From Kofleriaceae bacterium (GTDB lineage: Bacteria > Myxococcota_A > Polyangia > Haliangiales > Haliangiaceae): DNA of 64,000 nucleotides. The position numbers were made by a program, and so were the translations under genes. This document shows, one piece after another, positions 1 through 7,906 of this stretch. The stretch is from NCBI GenBank assembly GCA_018058095.1, contig JAGPCO010000014.1:1-64000 (forward strand), in the 5' to 3' direction. The first letter of the stretch is position 1. Each line of letters begins with the position of its first letter. Under the pieces are notes generated by a model. It saw nothing but the letters and a program-made list of their open reading frames with translations. It was not told the DNA's origin and searched no databases.

Positions 1-483
1 ATCCCGGCCGGTGGCCTGCGCCTGACGGTCACGGGGGCCTACACCCACGCGGCCGCGCCCGGCGGTCCGGGCACGAGCGCCCACATCCAGGCCCACCTGG
101 GCGCGACGATCAACGATGGGCTCGCCTCGACGCTGACTTCGGCGGCCGCGCTCCATCAGTGGGCGCGCTCCTACGACCAGGCCGGCAACCCGACCTCGTC
201 CAGCTACAACCGCTTCACCCCGCACTCGATCCAGAACGGCGGCACCGCAGTAGCCACGGTGGCCACGGTCGACGCGCTGGCGTTGGAGCTGGTCATGCCC
301 GCGCTCGTGCTGCCGGCGGGCGCGACCTTGCAGCTGACCACGACCGTGCAGTCCGTCGCCCAGGACCGCGCCAGCGCGGACACCTTGACCACGCCGGTGA
401 CGCTGACGATGACGCTGCCGGCCGGGGTGCACCTCGATCGCAACACGCTGGTGCCCCTGGCGTGGGTGACGAACCTGCCGTAG
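1..483 (+). CDS. Hypothetical secreted-type protein, C-terminal part (5' end outside window)
   Basis: The reading frame is open from the first base of the window to a TAG at 481-483, giving 160 residues of a protein whose start lies to the left. The visible part is rich in Thr, Ala, Val and Leu with alternating small polar and hydrophobic residues (for example LPAGATLQLTTTVQS), typical of beta-sandwich or beta-helical extracellular domains. No catalytic motif is visible. Codon use (strong G/C at third position) fits its neighbours. It is convergent with mutM. I do not recognise the family; a surface or outer-membrane-associated protein is a guess from composition only. Confidence 0.6.
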   Translation: MPAGGLRLTVTGAYTHAAAPGGPGTSAHIQAHLGATINDGLASTLTSAAALHQWARSYDQAGNPTSSSYNRFTPHSIQNGGTAVATVATVDALALELVMPALVLPAGATLQLTTTVQSVAQDRASADTLTTPVTLTMTLPAGVHLDRNTLVPLAWVTNLP

Positions 484-488
484 AGGGT

Positions 489-560
489 GTCCCCAATTGG
501 CGTTGACGTCGACGTGGTCGTCGTCGTCGTCGTCGTGGACCTTGACGGCGACGGCGACGT
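489..560. repeat. Dispersed 28-bp motif followed by GTC-type triplet repeats, copy 1
   Basis: Bases 489-516 match 2619-2646 at 25 of 28 positions; both contain TTGGCGT followed by GACGTCGACGTG. Here the motif runs into a (GTC)n tract and then GAC/GGC triplets. It lies between the convergent 3' ends of the partial gene and mutM. No function can be assigned. Confidence 0.55.
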
Positions 561-707
561 GGAGGTGGACGCCACCTTTGACGCAGCCACCCTGGTCCCG
601 TGGAAACGTGGTCGTTCGCAGAACCGGCGACGGGTTTCGCCCGCGAGATCGATCGCTTGCGCGACACGCCGACGCTGAAGAATCGCGGATCCAGGGGACT
701 GGCAGTG

Positions 708-1538
708 CTAGCGCCGGCGCTGGCAGGTGGCGCAGTGAAACGTGGCGCGGCCGCCGAGCACGGTGCGGCGGATCGTGCGCTGGCAACGTGGGCACGGCGT
801 GCCGTCGCGGCCGTACACCACCAGGTAGTCGGCGTTCTCCCCCTCGGCGCCGTCGGCGTCGACGAAGTCGCGCAGGCTGGTGCCGCCGTGCGTGAGCGCG
901 GCGGCGAACACCGCGTCGATCGACGCCGCCAGGGCGTCGGCCGCGGCCGCCGTCAGCCGCCCGGCCGGCAGGGTCGGCGCCAGCTGGCACTGCCACAGCG
1001 CCTCCGAGGCGTAGATGTTGCCGACGCCGGCGACCACCGCCTGGTCGAGAACGAACAGCTTGAGCGCGGTGGTGCGGCCGCGGCTGGTCGCGTACAGGTG
1101 CGCGCCGGTGAGCTGCTCGGCGACCGGATCGGGGCCCATGCCGGCCAGGGCCGGGTGCGCGCGCGGGTCGCCGCGATCGGCCAGGTCGAACTGGCCGAAC
1201 CGACGCGGATCGGAGAAACGTAGCTCGCGGCCGCGGTCGAGCCCGAGCGCGACGTGGGTGTGCGGCGGGCGCGGCGAGCTGGCCGGCTGCACCCGCAGGC
1301 GGCCGCTCATGCCCAGGTGCACCAGCAGCGCGCGTGGCCCGTCGGTGTCGACCAGGAGGTACTTGCCGAGCCGGCGCACGTCGACCAGGCGGCGGCCGCG
1401 CAGCGCGCGCAGGCCGGCGACCGGCACCCGTTGCCCCAGCCGCAGCGGCTTGCCGCTGGTCCACACCGTGTCGATGCGCGCGCCCACCACCGGCAGGAGC
1501 GTGCGCCGCACCGTCTCGACCTCGGGCAGCTCGGGCAT
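708..1538 (-). CDS. mutM: Formamidopyrimidine-DNA glycosylase (Fpg/MutM)
   Basis: Base-excision repair glycosylase/AP lyase that removes 8-oxoguanine and other oxidised purines in the cytoplasm. The 276-residue protein has the family hallmarks: N-terminal MPELPEVETVRR, where Pro2 is the nucleophile and Glu3 is catalytic after Met removal; a conserved Lys at about residue 59 in LGKY; the helix-two-turn-helix signature AGVGNIYASEALW; and a C-terminal zinc finger with Cys249, Cys252, Cys269 and Cys272, including the Arg264 that contacts phosphate. Length is normal for the family. ATG start with the invariant PELPEVE directly after it. It is monocistronic-looking, convergent with the partial gene on its left. 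Confidence 0.96.
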   Translation of the reverse strand: MPELPEVETVRRTLLPVVGARIDTVWTSGKPLRLGQRVPVAGLRALRGRRLVDVRRLGKYLLVDTDGPRALLVHLGMSGRLRVQPASSPRPPHTHVALGLDRGRELRFSDPRRFGQFDLADRGDPRAHPALAGMGPDPVAEQLTGAHLYATSRGRTTALKLFVLDQAVVAGVGNIYASEALWQCQLAPTLPAGRLTAAAADALAASIDAVFAAALTHGGTSLRDFVDADGAEGENADYLVVYGRDGTPCPRCQRTIRRTVLGGRATFHCATCQRRR

Positions 1539-1664
1539 GACGCCCAGGGTAGCGGAATCGACGGCCGGTGCCGACCGGGTCGTCTCGATCTCGTCCGCCG
1601 CGCGAGGTGCGCCGCGGGCGACGCGTCGGCGCGGCGGCGTGGCGGCGTGGTGCGCTGGTCCGCG

Positions 1665-2450
1665 CTACTCGACCACGTCCCAGCTGCCGGTGAAGCGCAG
1701 GCCGCTGTCGCCGGTGGCCGCCGCGCACCGCCCGACCTGATCGATGCGGAGCTGGTCGGTGTTGGTGTCGGCCCCGGTGTACGTGAAGGTCAGCTGGCAG
1801 TCGGGGCCGCCGTCGAACACGGCCGGGCCGCCGGGTGGGACGCGATCGATCACCCCGGTGATGGCGGCGCGCAGCGGCACGCGCGCGCTGAACGAGCTCA
1901 CGCCGATGGCGAACTCGAGCCGGTTGCCTGACACCACCGTGGTCATGGCGCCGGTCTGCATGCCGGCCTGGTGGCGGTAGCTGTCGATGCGCGCCGCGCC
2001 GCGGTCGATCGAGTACGTGCCGTCGAGGGTCATGGTCGGCGGCACCGCCCCGGCGCACGGCCCGGCCTGCATGACCTCGATCGCGCGGCCCTCGTGCGCG
2101 AAGTACAGCGTGCAGTCGGGCGCGAACTCGACCTCGGCGAAGCCGTCGGTGAGCGCGAACGGCTCGTGCACCAGGTAGCCCTCGGTGCCGGCGGTGTGAT
2201 CGAACCCGCCGATGCGCAGGCGCAGGTGCTGCTGGTCCTGGTCGTAGGTGAACAGCAGCGTGCCCGACTGCACGATGCGGCCGGCGTCATAGACGAAGTG
2301 GCCCCAGGCCCCACGCAGCGGGCTGGTGGTGTCATCGGCCTTGCCACCACCACCAGCGCCGCCGGCTGGATCCTCGGCCGAGGACACACACGCGGGCACG
2401 ACGAGGGCGACGACCAGGAGCGAGGAACCGAGGCGGAGGAGCGTGTTCAT
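1665..2450 (-). CDS. Lipoprotein with GGKADD linker, unknown function
   Basis: A 261-residue predicted lipoprotein. Met start at 2450 is followed by a hydrophobic signal (LLRLGSSLLVVALVVPAC) with lipobox VPAC. The mature N-terminus has the linker AEDP...GGGGKADD, also seen in two other lipoproteins of this window (24712 and 44816). The mature part is beta-rich with scattered Cys (DCTLYF, DCQLTF) and has two similar halves, each ending in a Cys-containing strand followed by an RIGG/RIDQ-type segment, which suggests an internal duplication of a small beta domain. A longer reading frame starts at 2573, but its extra residues are Arg-rich shadow sequence. I do not recognise the family. Confidence 0.8.
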   Translation of the reverse strand: MNTLLRLGSSLLVVALVVPACVSSAEDPAGGAGGGGKADDTTSPLRGAWGHFVYDAGRIVQSGTLLFTYDQDQQHLRLRIGGFDHTAGTEGYLVHEPFALTDGFAEVEFAPDCTLYFAHEGRAIEVMQAGPCAGAVPPTMTLDGTYSIDRGAARIDSYRHQAGMQTGAMTTVVSGNRLEFAIGVSSFSARVPLRAAITGVIDRVPPGGPAVFDGGPDCQLTFTYTGADTNTDQLRIDQVGRCAAATGDSGLRFTGSWDVVE

Positions 2451-2618
2451 GGGCCGATCTCGATCACGTCCCGGGCCAAGCCGGCGCCCGGCAGGCCGCC
2501 GCCGCAACTGCGTGGCGCCTGGCGAGGATGATGCCGCCGCCGCCACGCCCCGGCGGGTGGGGCATCGGGCCACGTGTCCCCGGCAGGCGCGCTCGCCGGC
2601 GGCGGCGCTAGCAGGGCC

Positions 2619-2690
2619 GTCCCTAGTTGGCGTCGACGTCGACGTGCCACGACCACGACTACGACGACGACTACGACGCGAGGCTTCGCT
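2619..2690. repeat. Dispersed 28-bp motif followed by ACG/GACTAC triplets, copy 2
   Basis: Second copy of the motif at 489-516, with 25 of 28 positions identical at 2619-2646, again followed by low-complexity triplets (here CGACTACGACGA). It sits between the stop of rsmA and the start of the lipoprotein at 2450. The similarity includes the non-repetitive left half (TTGGCGT), so it is not just shared simple sequence. Confidence 0.55.
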
Positions 2691-3592
2691 CAGCCGTCGC
2701 CGCGCCCGGTCGGATCGTGCGGCGGGCCGGCCGCCTTCGGCAGCAAGGCGGCTACCGCGGCCAGCTCGGCGATCGTGAGCGTCTCACCGCGGCGCACGCC
2801 GTCGACGCCGGTGGTGGTCAGGGCGGCGTCGACCGCGGCCTCGGGGTAGCGCGCGCGCAGGGCGTTGCGCAGGGTCTTGCGGCGCTGGCCGAACGCCGCG
2901 TGGACGACGTCGGCGTAGTGGGCCGGGTCGGCCAGCGGCACCCGCGGCGCCGCGCCCGGCAGCGGCGTCAGGCGGATCACCGACGAGTCGATCTTCGGCG
3001 GCGGCACGAACGAGCCGGGCCCGACCTTGGTCACCAGGCGGGCGTCGAAGTAGGTCGTGATGAGCACGCCGAGCGCACCGTAGTCCTTGCCGCCGGGCGC
3101 GGCCAGGATGCGATCGGCCATCTCCTTCTGGATCATGACGACGGCGCGGCGCAGGTGGGCGCGAGCGTCGACCAGGCGGAACAGGATCTGCGAGGCGATG
3201 TGGTACGGCAGGTTGCCGGCGACGGTGATCGGCCCGGCCGCCCAGCGCGCGGCCATGGTCAGGTCGTAGCGCAACACGTCGGCCGGCTCGATGTGGATGT
3301 TGTCGATGGCGCCCAGCTCGGCCCGCAGCACGGTGACCATGTCGGGGTCGCGCTCGAGCGCGATGATCTTGCCGTCGGGCACACGCGCGGCCAGGCGCGC
3401 GGTCAGGGTGCCGAGGCCAGCGCCGACCTCGACGATCCAGTCGTCCTCGCTGGTGACGGCGGCGTCGACGATGGCGCGGAAGGCGCGCTCGTTAACGAGG
3501 AAGTTCTGGCCGAACGACTTCTTGGCGGCCAGCCCGTGCCGGGCCAGCAGGGTGCGCGCGTCGGCGAACGCCTCGGGGGCGTCGGCGCTCAC
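2690..3592 (-). CDS. rsmA: 16S rRNA (adenine1518/1519-N6)-dimethyltransferase RsmA/KsgA
   Basis: Dimethylates two adjacent adenines in the 3'-terminal hairpin of 16S rRNA, a late check of 30S subunit maturation. The 300-residue protein opens with the family signature KKSFGQNFLVNE, then the SAM-binding motif IVEVGAGLGTLT, the acidic ALERD motif II and the catalytic motif IV NLPYHIASQIL. The C-terminal part has the basic helical region FGQRRKTLRNALRARYP. Its ATG overlaps the stop of tsaD by 4 bp (ATGA at 3589-3592), so the two are translationally coupled. Length is slightly above the E. coli enzyme because of a short Gly/Asp tail. Confidence 0.97.
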   Translation of the reverse strand: MSADAPEAFADARTLLARHGLAAKKSFGQNFLVNERAFRAIVDAAVTSEDDWIVEVGAGLGTLTARLAARVPDGKIIALERDPDMVTVLRAELGAIDNIHIEPADVLRYDLTMAARWAAGPITVAGNLPYHIASQILFRLVDARAHLRRAVVMIQKEMADRILAAPGGKDYGALGVLITTYFDARLVTKVGPGSFVPPPKIDSSVIRLTPLPGAAPRVPLADPAHYADVVHAAFGQRRKTLRNALRARYPEAAVDAALTTTGVDGVRRGETLTIAELAAVAALLPKAAGPPHDPTGRGDG

Positions 3593-4662
3593 GACGGCGC
3601 CGCCTGGCGCGGCAGCGGCTGGGTCGCGTACGCGCCCAGCTCGAGCGGCGCGCGCTCACCCGCCCGCAGCGCGTGGTAGCCGGCGGCGGCGATCATCGCC
3701 GCGTTGTCGGTGCAGCGCGCCGGCGGCGGCACGTACAGCGTGAAGCCGTCCTCGGCGGCGGCCGCCTGCAGGCCGGCGCGCAGGCCGCGGTTGGCGGCGA
3801 CGCCACCACACACCTGCACGTGGCGCAGGGCCTGGCCGCGCGCGGTCCAGCGCGTCTTGCGCACCAGCACCTCGACGATCGCGGCCTGGTAGCTGGCGCA
3901 CAGGTCGGCCAGGGCCGGCCCGGTCGGCACGCCGTGCGCGCGCACGTGGTGGAGCAGCGCGGTCTTGAGGCCGGAGAACGAGAAGTCGGCGCCGGAGTCG
4001 CGCCCCACCATCGACCGCGGCAGCGCGACCGCGCGCGGGTCGCCGGTCGCGGCCAGGCGGTCGACGACGGCGCCGCCGGGGTAACCGAGCCCGAGCAGCT
4101 TGGCGCCCTTGTCGAACGCCTCGCCGGCGGCGTCGTCGCGGGTGGCGCCGAGCTCGCACACCACGCCGGGGCCGTCGACGCGGACCAGGCTGGTGTGGCC
4201 GCCGGAGACGATCAGCGCCAGGTGCGGGTATGGCGGCGCCGCGGCCTCGAGGGTGATGGCCGACAGGTGCCCGACCAGGTGGTGCACGCCGACCAGCGGC
4301 AGGCCGGTGGCCCAGGCCATGGCCTTGGCGGTCTGCACGCCGACGAGCAAGGCGCCGACCAGGCCGGGCCGGTTGGTGACGGCGATGCCGTCGAGGTCGG
4401 CCAGGCCGAGCCCGGCGCGCGCCAGCGCCGCACGCAGCACCGGCACGACGTGGACGACGTGGGCGCGCGACGCCAGCTCGGGCACGACGCCGCCGTAGCG
4501 CCCGTGTACGTCGTGCTGCGAGGCGACGACGTCGGCCAGCACGTGCAGGCGATCACCCGAGCCGGGATCGGTGACCACCTCGCCGCGCGCGTCACCAGGC
4601 GCATCCGAGATCACCGCGGCGGCGGTCTCGTCACACGAGCTCTCGATGCCCAGGACCCGCAT
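3589..4662 (-). CDS. tsaD: tRNA N6-adenosine threonylcarbamoyltransferase TsaD
   Basis: Catalytic subunit for t6A37 formation on ANN-decoding tRNAs; works with TsaB, TsaC and TsaE, none of which are in this window. The 357-residue ASKHA-fold protein begins with the conserved MRVLGIESSCDETA and contains the metal-binding pair in VHHLVGHLSA, the SGGHTSLV phosphate loop, FSFSGLKT, and the CTDNAAMIAAAGYH motif near the C-terminus. Length is normal. It is the first gene of a two-gene leftward unit with rsmA, overlapping it by 4 bp; a 158-bp gap separates it from the large receiver protein upstream. Confidence 0.97.
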   Translation of the reverse strand: MRVLGIESSCDETAAAVISDAPGDARGEVVTDPGSGDRLHVLADVVASQHDVHGRYGGVVPELASRAHVVHVVPVLRAALARAGLGLADLDGIAVTNRPGLVGALLVGVQTAKAMAWATGLPLVGVHHLVGHLSAITLEAAAPPYPHLALIVSGGHTSLVRVDGPGVVCELGATRDDAAGEAFDKGAKLLGLGYPGGAVVDRLAATGDPRAVALPRSMVGRDSGADFSFSGLKTALLHHVRAHGVPTGPALADLCASYQAAIVEVLVRKTRWTARGQALRHVQVCGGVAANRGLRAGLQAAAAEDGFTLYVPPPARCTDNAAMIAAAGYHALRAGERAPLELGAYATQPLPRQAAPS

Positions 4663-4820
4663 GTCAGTGCTCCGACCGTATCTTGCAGCTCCACGTGGCG
4701 GCGCACGGAGGGGGGGCGGGGCGCAGCCCGGTGGGATCGAGGCGACGTGCCGTGCCGTCGCTGGGTGCGACGGGCGCGGGGCCGGAGCTCCGACCGGGCG
4801 TGGGTGCGACGCTCATCGCC

Positions 4821-7574
4821 CTAGTTCCCGGTGTCGAGGATGGCGCGCGCGCGGTCGGCCGCGGCGCCGGTGGGTTGCAGCTCGAGGAACCGCCGCAGCT
4901 CCGCGCGCGCCTCGTCGACGCGGCCGGCGCCCCACAGGATCCGGCCCCGAAGCTCGAGCAGCGGCGGATACAGCTCGCCGCGTCGCTCGGCGTCGGCCAG
5001 GGTGGCGAGCGCCTCGTCGGCGCGGTTGCCGCGGCGCAGCGCGTCGGCCTTGATCATGGCCGCACGCACGCTGTGCCGGGCCGCCAGCGATTGGTCGGCC
5101 AGCGCGATGGCCGCCGCCAGGTCGCCGTCGTCGAGCGCGGCCTGGGCCTGGGTGCGCAGCGCGCGGTAGTCGGGGCCAGGCGCGGCGTCGACGCGGCTCG
5201 CGGCCACCGCCGCCGCGTCGACCCCGACCGGCCGCGCGTCGGCTGTACGCACCGCGACCACCGCCGCGTCGGCGAAGGCCGGCCGCGCGTCGGCTGTGCG
5301 CACCGCGACCACCACCGCCGCGTCGACCCCGACCGGCCGCGCGTCGACGGCCGGGGCGCGACCGGCGTCGACGAAGGCCGGCGCGGCCAGGCCGGCATCG
5401 GTCGCCGCCGGTAGCCCGGCCCCGGTCAGCGGCGCCGCGTCGCCGGGACTCCCGGCCTGGCCCCCGCGACTGCGGTCACCCAGCCGCCAGGCGCCGACGA
5501 TGAGCGCCAGCGCGAACGCCGCCGCGGCCCACGGCAGCCAGCGCCGCGGCTCGCCATCGTCGATGGCTGGGTCGGCGACACCACCGCGGGCCGTGCCGCT
5601 GGCGGCCGGCAGCGGTGGGCGGCTGCTCGGTCGAGGCCGAGGGCTGCTCTCTTCCGCGGCTGGTTCGGCCCCCGGCGTCGGCGCCGCGGGCGCGAGATCC
5701 GCCGGGGTCGGGACCACCGCCGGGAACTCGCGGGTGATGCGGCGCGGCTGGATGGTGATGAGCTCGCGGGCGGTGGCGCCGTCGTCGCTGGCGTCCCGGG
5801 GCGTGGGCACGCGGAACTCACCCGAGAGCTGGGCCCGCTCCATGCCGTTCGAGGTGCGGATCCGGCGCGACGGCTCGGGCGCCGGCACCGCGGTGCGGTC
5901 GCTGTCGTCGAGCGCCAGCTCGATGACCTCGCCGCCGCCGGCGCTGGCCTCGAGCGACGGCTTCACGGGGGCGGCGTCGCGGTCCTGCGCTCCCGACCGC
6001 GGCGGGTTGGATGGCGTGCGGGTGCGCTCGACCACCGGCGCCGTGAGCGGCGGCTTCGAGGGCGGCTTGACCCGGGCCAGGGCGGCACCCGGCGGGTCCG
6101 ACGGCGCCTTGCCGCGCACCGGCGCACGCGGCAGCGGGGTGTCGCCCATCTGCAGCGGCTCGGTGATGCGCCCGGTGTCGTCGAGCGCGGCCACCAGCTC
6201 GGGCGCGATGGCCTCGGCCGCGGCGACGGCCTCGTCGACCAGGCGCATGCCCGACGGCCGGAACGTGCTGGGCAGGGTGAACATGCCGGACTGGCCCAGC
6301 CGCATCGCCTCGGTCGGGCTGGCCGCGCCAGGCGGGGCGACCGGCGCCGGGGCCACGGCCTGACCGGTGCCGCGCAGGGTCGACTCCAGCCCGTCGGCGT
6401 CACCCGCGGCGTCGGCGGCGGGCGGCTCGCGGCGGCGCGGCGCGGCCCCGGCGGGCCCAAGCGTGACCGGCGCCAGCGCGGCCGGCACCATGGCCGGCGG
6501 CGGCCCCGACGAGGCCCGGGCTCGGCCGTGCGGCCCGCTGCCCTGCAGCGGCGTCTCCTCGAACACCGAGCGCGGCAGCGACCACTGCCCGCTGTCGCGC
6601 AGGCCGGTCGCGGCGTCGAGCGGGGCCGGGCCCGACTCGTTGAGGATGCCCTCGAAGTACAGGCGCGACACCGCCATCAGGGTCTCGAGGTCACCCACGT
6701 TCGACGCGTCGATGACCTCCAGCAGCGTGCGCCGGCCGTCGAGCAGCTTGAGCAGCGCGTTGTGATCGTCGGGGATGTCGCCCAGGCGAGACGCCAGCTC
6801 GCGCCCATCGACCTCGAACCGGACCTCCAGCGGCGGCAGCTGCTCGAGCAGCCGGGTCCACTCGTCGAGGCGGCGCATGCCCTCCATCAGCAGGCCCTGG
6901 GTCGGCACGCCGATGACCTCGCGCCGGCGCACGGTGCGGAACACCACCTCGAAGCCGCCGTCGGACCAGGTCAGGAGCCGGTACACCGCGTCTTCGCCGT
7001 GCAACGGGCCGGCCTCGGCGTCGATGACCTTGCCGTCGCGGAAGTAGATCGCGGCCTGCCGGTTGTTGTCGCCGGTGAACTGGATGACGCCCGACTTGCG
7101 GCTGACCTCGACGGTCTGGATGAGGTCGACCACCGCCATGTCGGTCAGGCGGCCGACGAAGCGGGTGCGCTGGTCGTCGCGCTCCTCGAGCCGGGCCCGC
7201 TGCCGCTTCTGCAGCAGGATGTGCAGGCGGGTGACGATCTCCTTGATGTAGATCGGCTTGGTCAGGTAGTCGTCGACGCCGAGCTGCAGCCCGCGCACCT
7301 TGTCCTCGATCGAGCCGGCCGAGGTCAGGAACACCCACGGCAGGTCGGCGCAGCCGGCTTGCTCGCGCACCTCCTTGCACAGGGCGAAGCCGTCGCGATC
7401 CTCGAGCTTGGTCTCGGAGATGATCAGGTCGGGCCGGGCCTGCGCGACCTTGTCGAGCGCCTCGGCCGCGGTCGTCGCCGTGGTGATCGTGAAGCCGGCC
7501 TTGCGCAGCGAGACCTCCAGCACCCGAAGGCTGCGGATGTCGCCGTCGACCAGGAGCAGGCTTTGCTTCGACAC
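4821..7574 (-). CDS. Pseudo-receiver / DUF4388 / TPR membrane protein
   Basis: A 917-residue multidomain protein. Residues 1-125 are a CheY-like receiver with acidic residues D10 and D12, T84 and K106, but the phospho-acceptor position carries Glu54 (IISETKLEDRDG) instead of Asp. Residues about 135-240 resemble DUF4388/PATAN (FVGRLTDMAVVDLIQTVEVS), a domain common in myxobacterial signalling proteins. A long Pro/Ala/Arg-rich disordered stretch leads to one membrane helix (WLPWAAAAFALALIVGAW, about 685-702), a DA-rich repetitive linker and C-terminal TPR-like helices. The order suggests a cytoplasmic sensor/adaptor with an extracytoplasmic TPR. ATG start; a promoter-sized gap separates it from the divergent larA. 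It is not a DNA-binding response regulator, because no HTH is visible. Confidence 0.88.
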   Translation of the reverse strand: MSKQSLLLVDGDIRSLRVLEVSLRKAGFTITTATTAAEALDKVAQARPDLIISETKLEDRDGFALCKEVREQAGCADLPWVFLTSAGSIEDKVRGLQLGVDDYLTKPIYIKEIVTRLHILLQKRQRARLEERDDQRTRFVGRLTDMAVVDLIQTVEVSRKSGVIQFTGDNNRQAAIYFRDGKVIDAEAGPLHGEDAVYRLLTWSDGGFEVVFRTVRRREVIGVPTQGLLMEGMRRLDEWTRLLEQLPPLEVRFEVDGRELASRLGDIPDDHNALLKLLDGRRTLLEVIDASNVGDLETLMAVSRLYFEGILNESGPAPLDAATGLRDSGQWSLPRSVFEETPLQGSGPHGRARASSGPPPAMVPAALAPVTLGPAGAAPRRREPPAADAAGDADGLESTLRGTGQAVAPAPVAPPGAASPTEAMRLGQSGMFTLPSTFRPSGMRLVDEAVAAAEAIAPELVAALDDTGRITEPLQMGDTPLPRAPVRGKAPSDPPGAALARVKPPSKPPLTAPVVERTRTPSNPPRSGAQDRDAAPVKPSLEASAGGGEVIELALDDSDRTAVPAPEPSRRIRTSNGMERAQLSGEFRVPTPRDASDDGATARELITIQPRRITREFPAVVPTPADLAPAAPTPGAEPAAEESSPRPRPSSRPPLPAASGTARGGVADPAIDDGEPRRWLPWAAAAFALALIVGAWRLGDRSRGGQAGSPGDAAPLTGAGLPAATDAGLAAPAFVDAGRAPAVDARPVGVDAAVVVAVRTADARPAFADAAVVAVRTADARPVGVDAAAVAASRVDAAPGPDYRALRTQAQAALDDGDLAAAIALADQSLAARHSVRAAMIKADALRRGNRADEALATLADAERRGELYPPLLELRGRILWGAGRVDEARAELRRFLELQPTGAAADRARAILDTGN
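5217..5348. repeat. Direct repeats inside a coding region (DA-rich linker)
   Basis: Three imperfect direct repeats of about 50-60 bp, each containing GGCCGCGCGTCGGC or GGCCGCGCGTCGAC with CACCGCGACCACC, encode repeated VRTADARP/VGVDAA units in the extracytoplasmic linker of the pseudo-receiver protein. Such repeats probably expand or contract by slippage or recombination. Confidence 0.7.
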
Positions 7575-7906
7575 GAGGGATGGAGGCGTGCAGGGGCGAC
7601 CGGGTCCGTGGGTGCGGACAACGAAACGTCGTCCGAACTCGGAGACCTGCGCGCCGGGCCGAAATCGTATCCGATGGGGCCACCGGGTGCCACTTAGGGC
7701 CCGATCATGCGGCCGCCGGCACCGTCGACCACGGGCACAGGTAACCCCCGGCGAGGGGCGTGAGCCTGGCCGACGCGGCCGCCGCCGGGCTGGTTGCCCG
7801 TTCAGGTCGGGCGCCGCTGCCCGACTTCACCTCGCCGCCGTGGGCCACCCGACGAGGGGGCGCCGACGTACGCTCGTCGGATGTCACGAGCACGAGGGGC
7901 GGCGGC
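7575..7906. other. Divergent intergenic region, no gene seen
   Basis: Separates the leftward pseudo-receiver gene from the rightward larA-like gene. An in-frame GTG at 7760 would add 49 residues to LarA, but those residues are low-complexity and not LarA-like, so I treat the stretch as non-coding. A GAGGGG at 7894-7899 serves the start at 7907. No clear sigma-70 hexamers were found. Confidence 0.5.
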
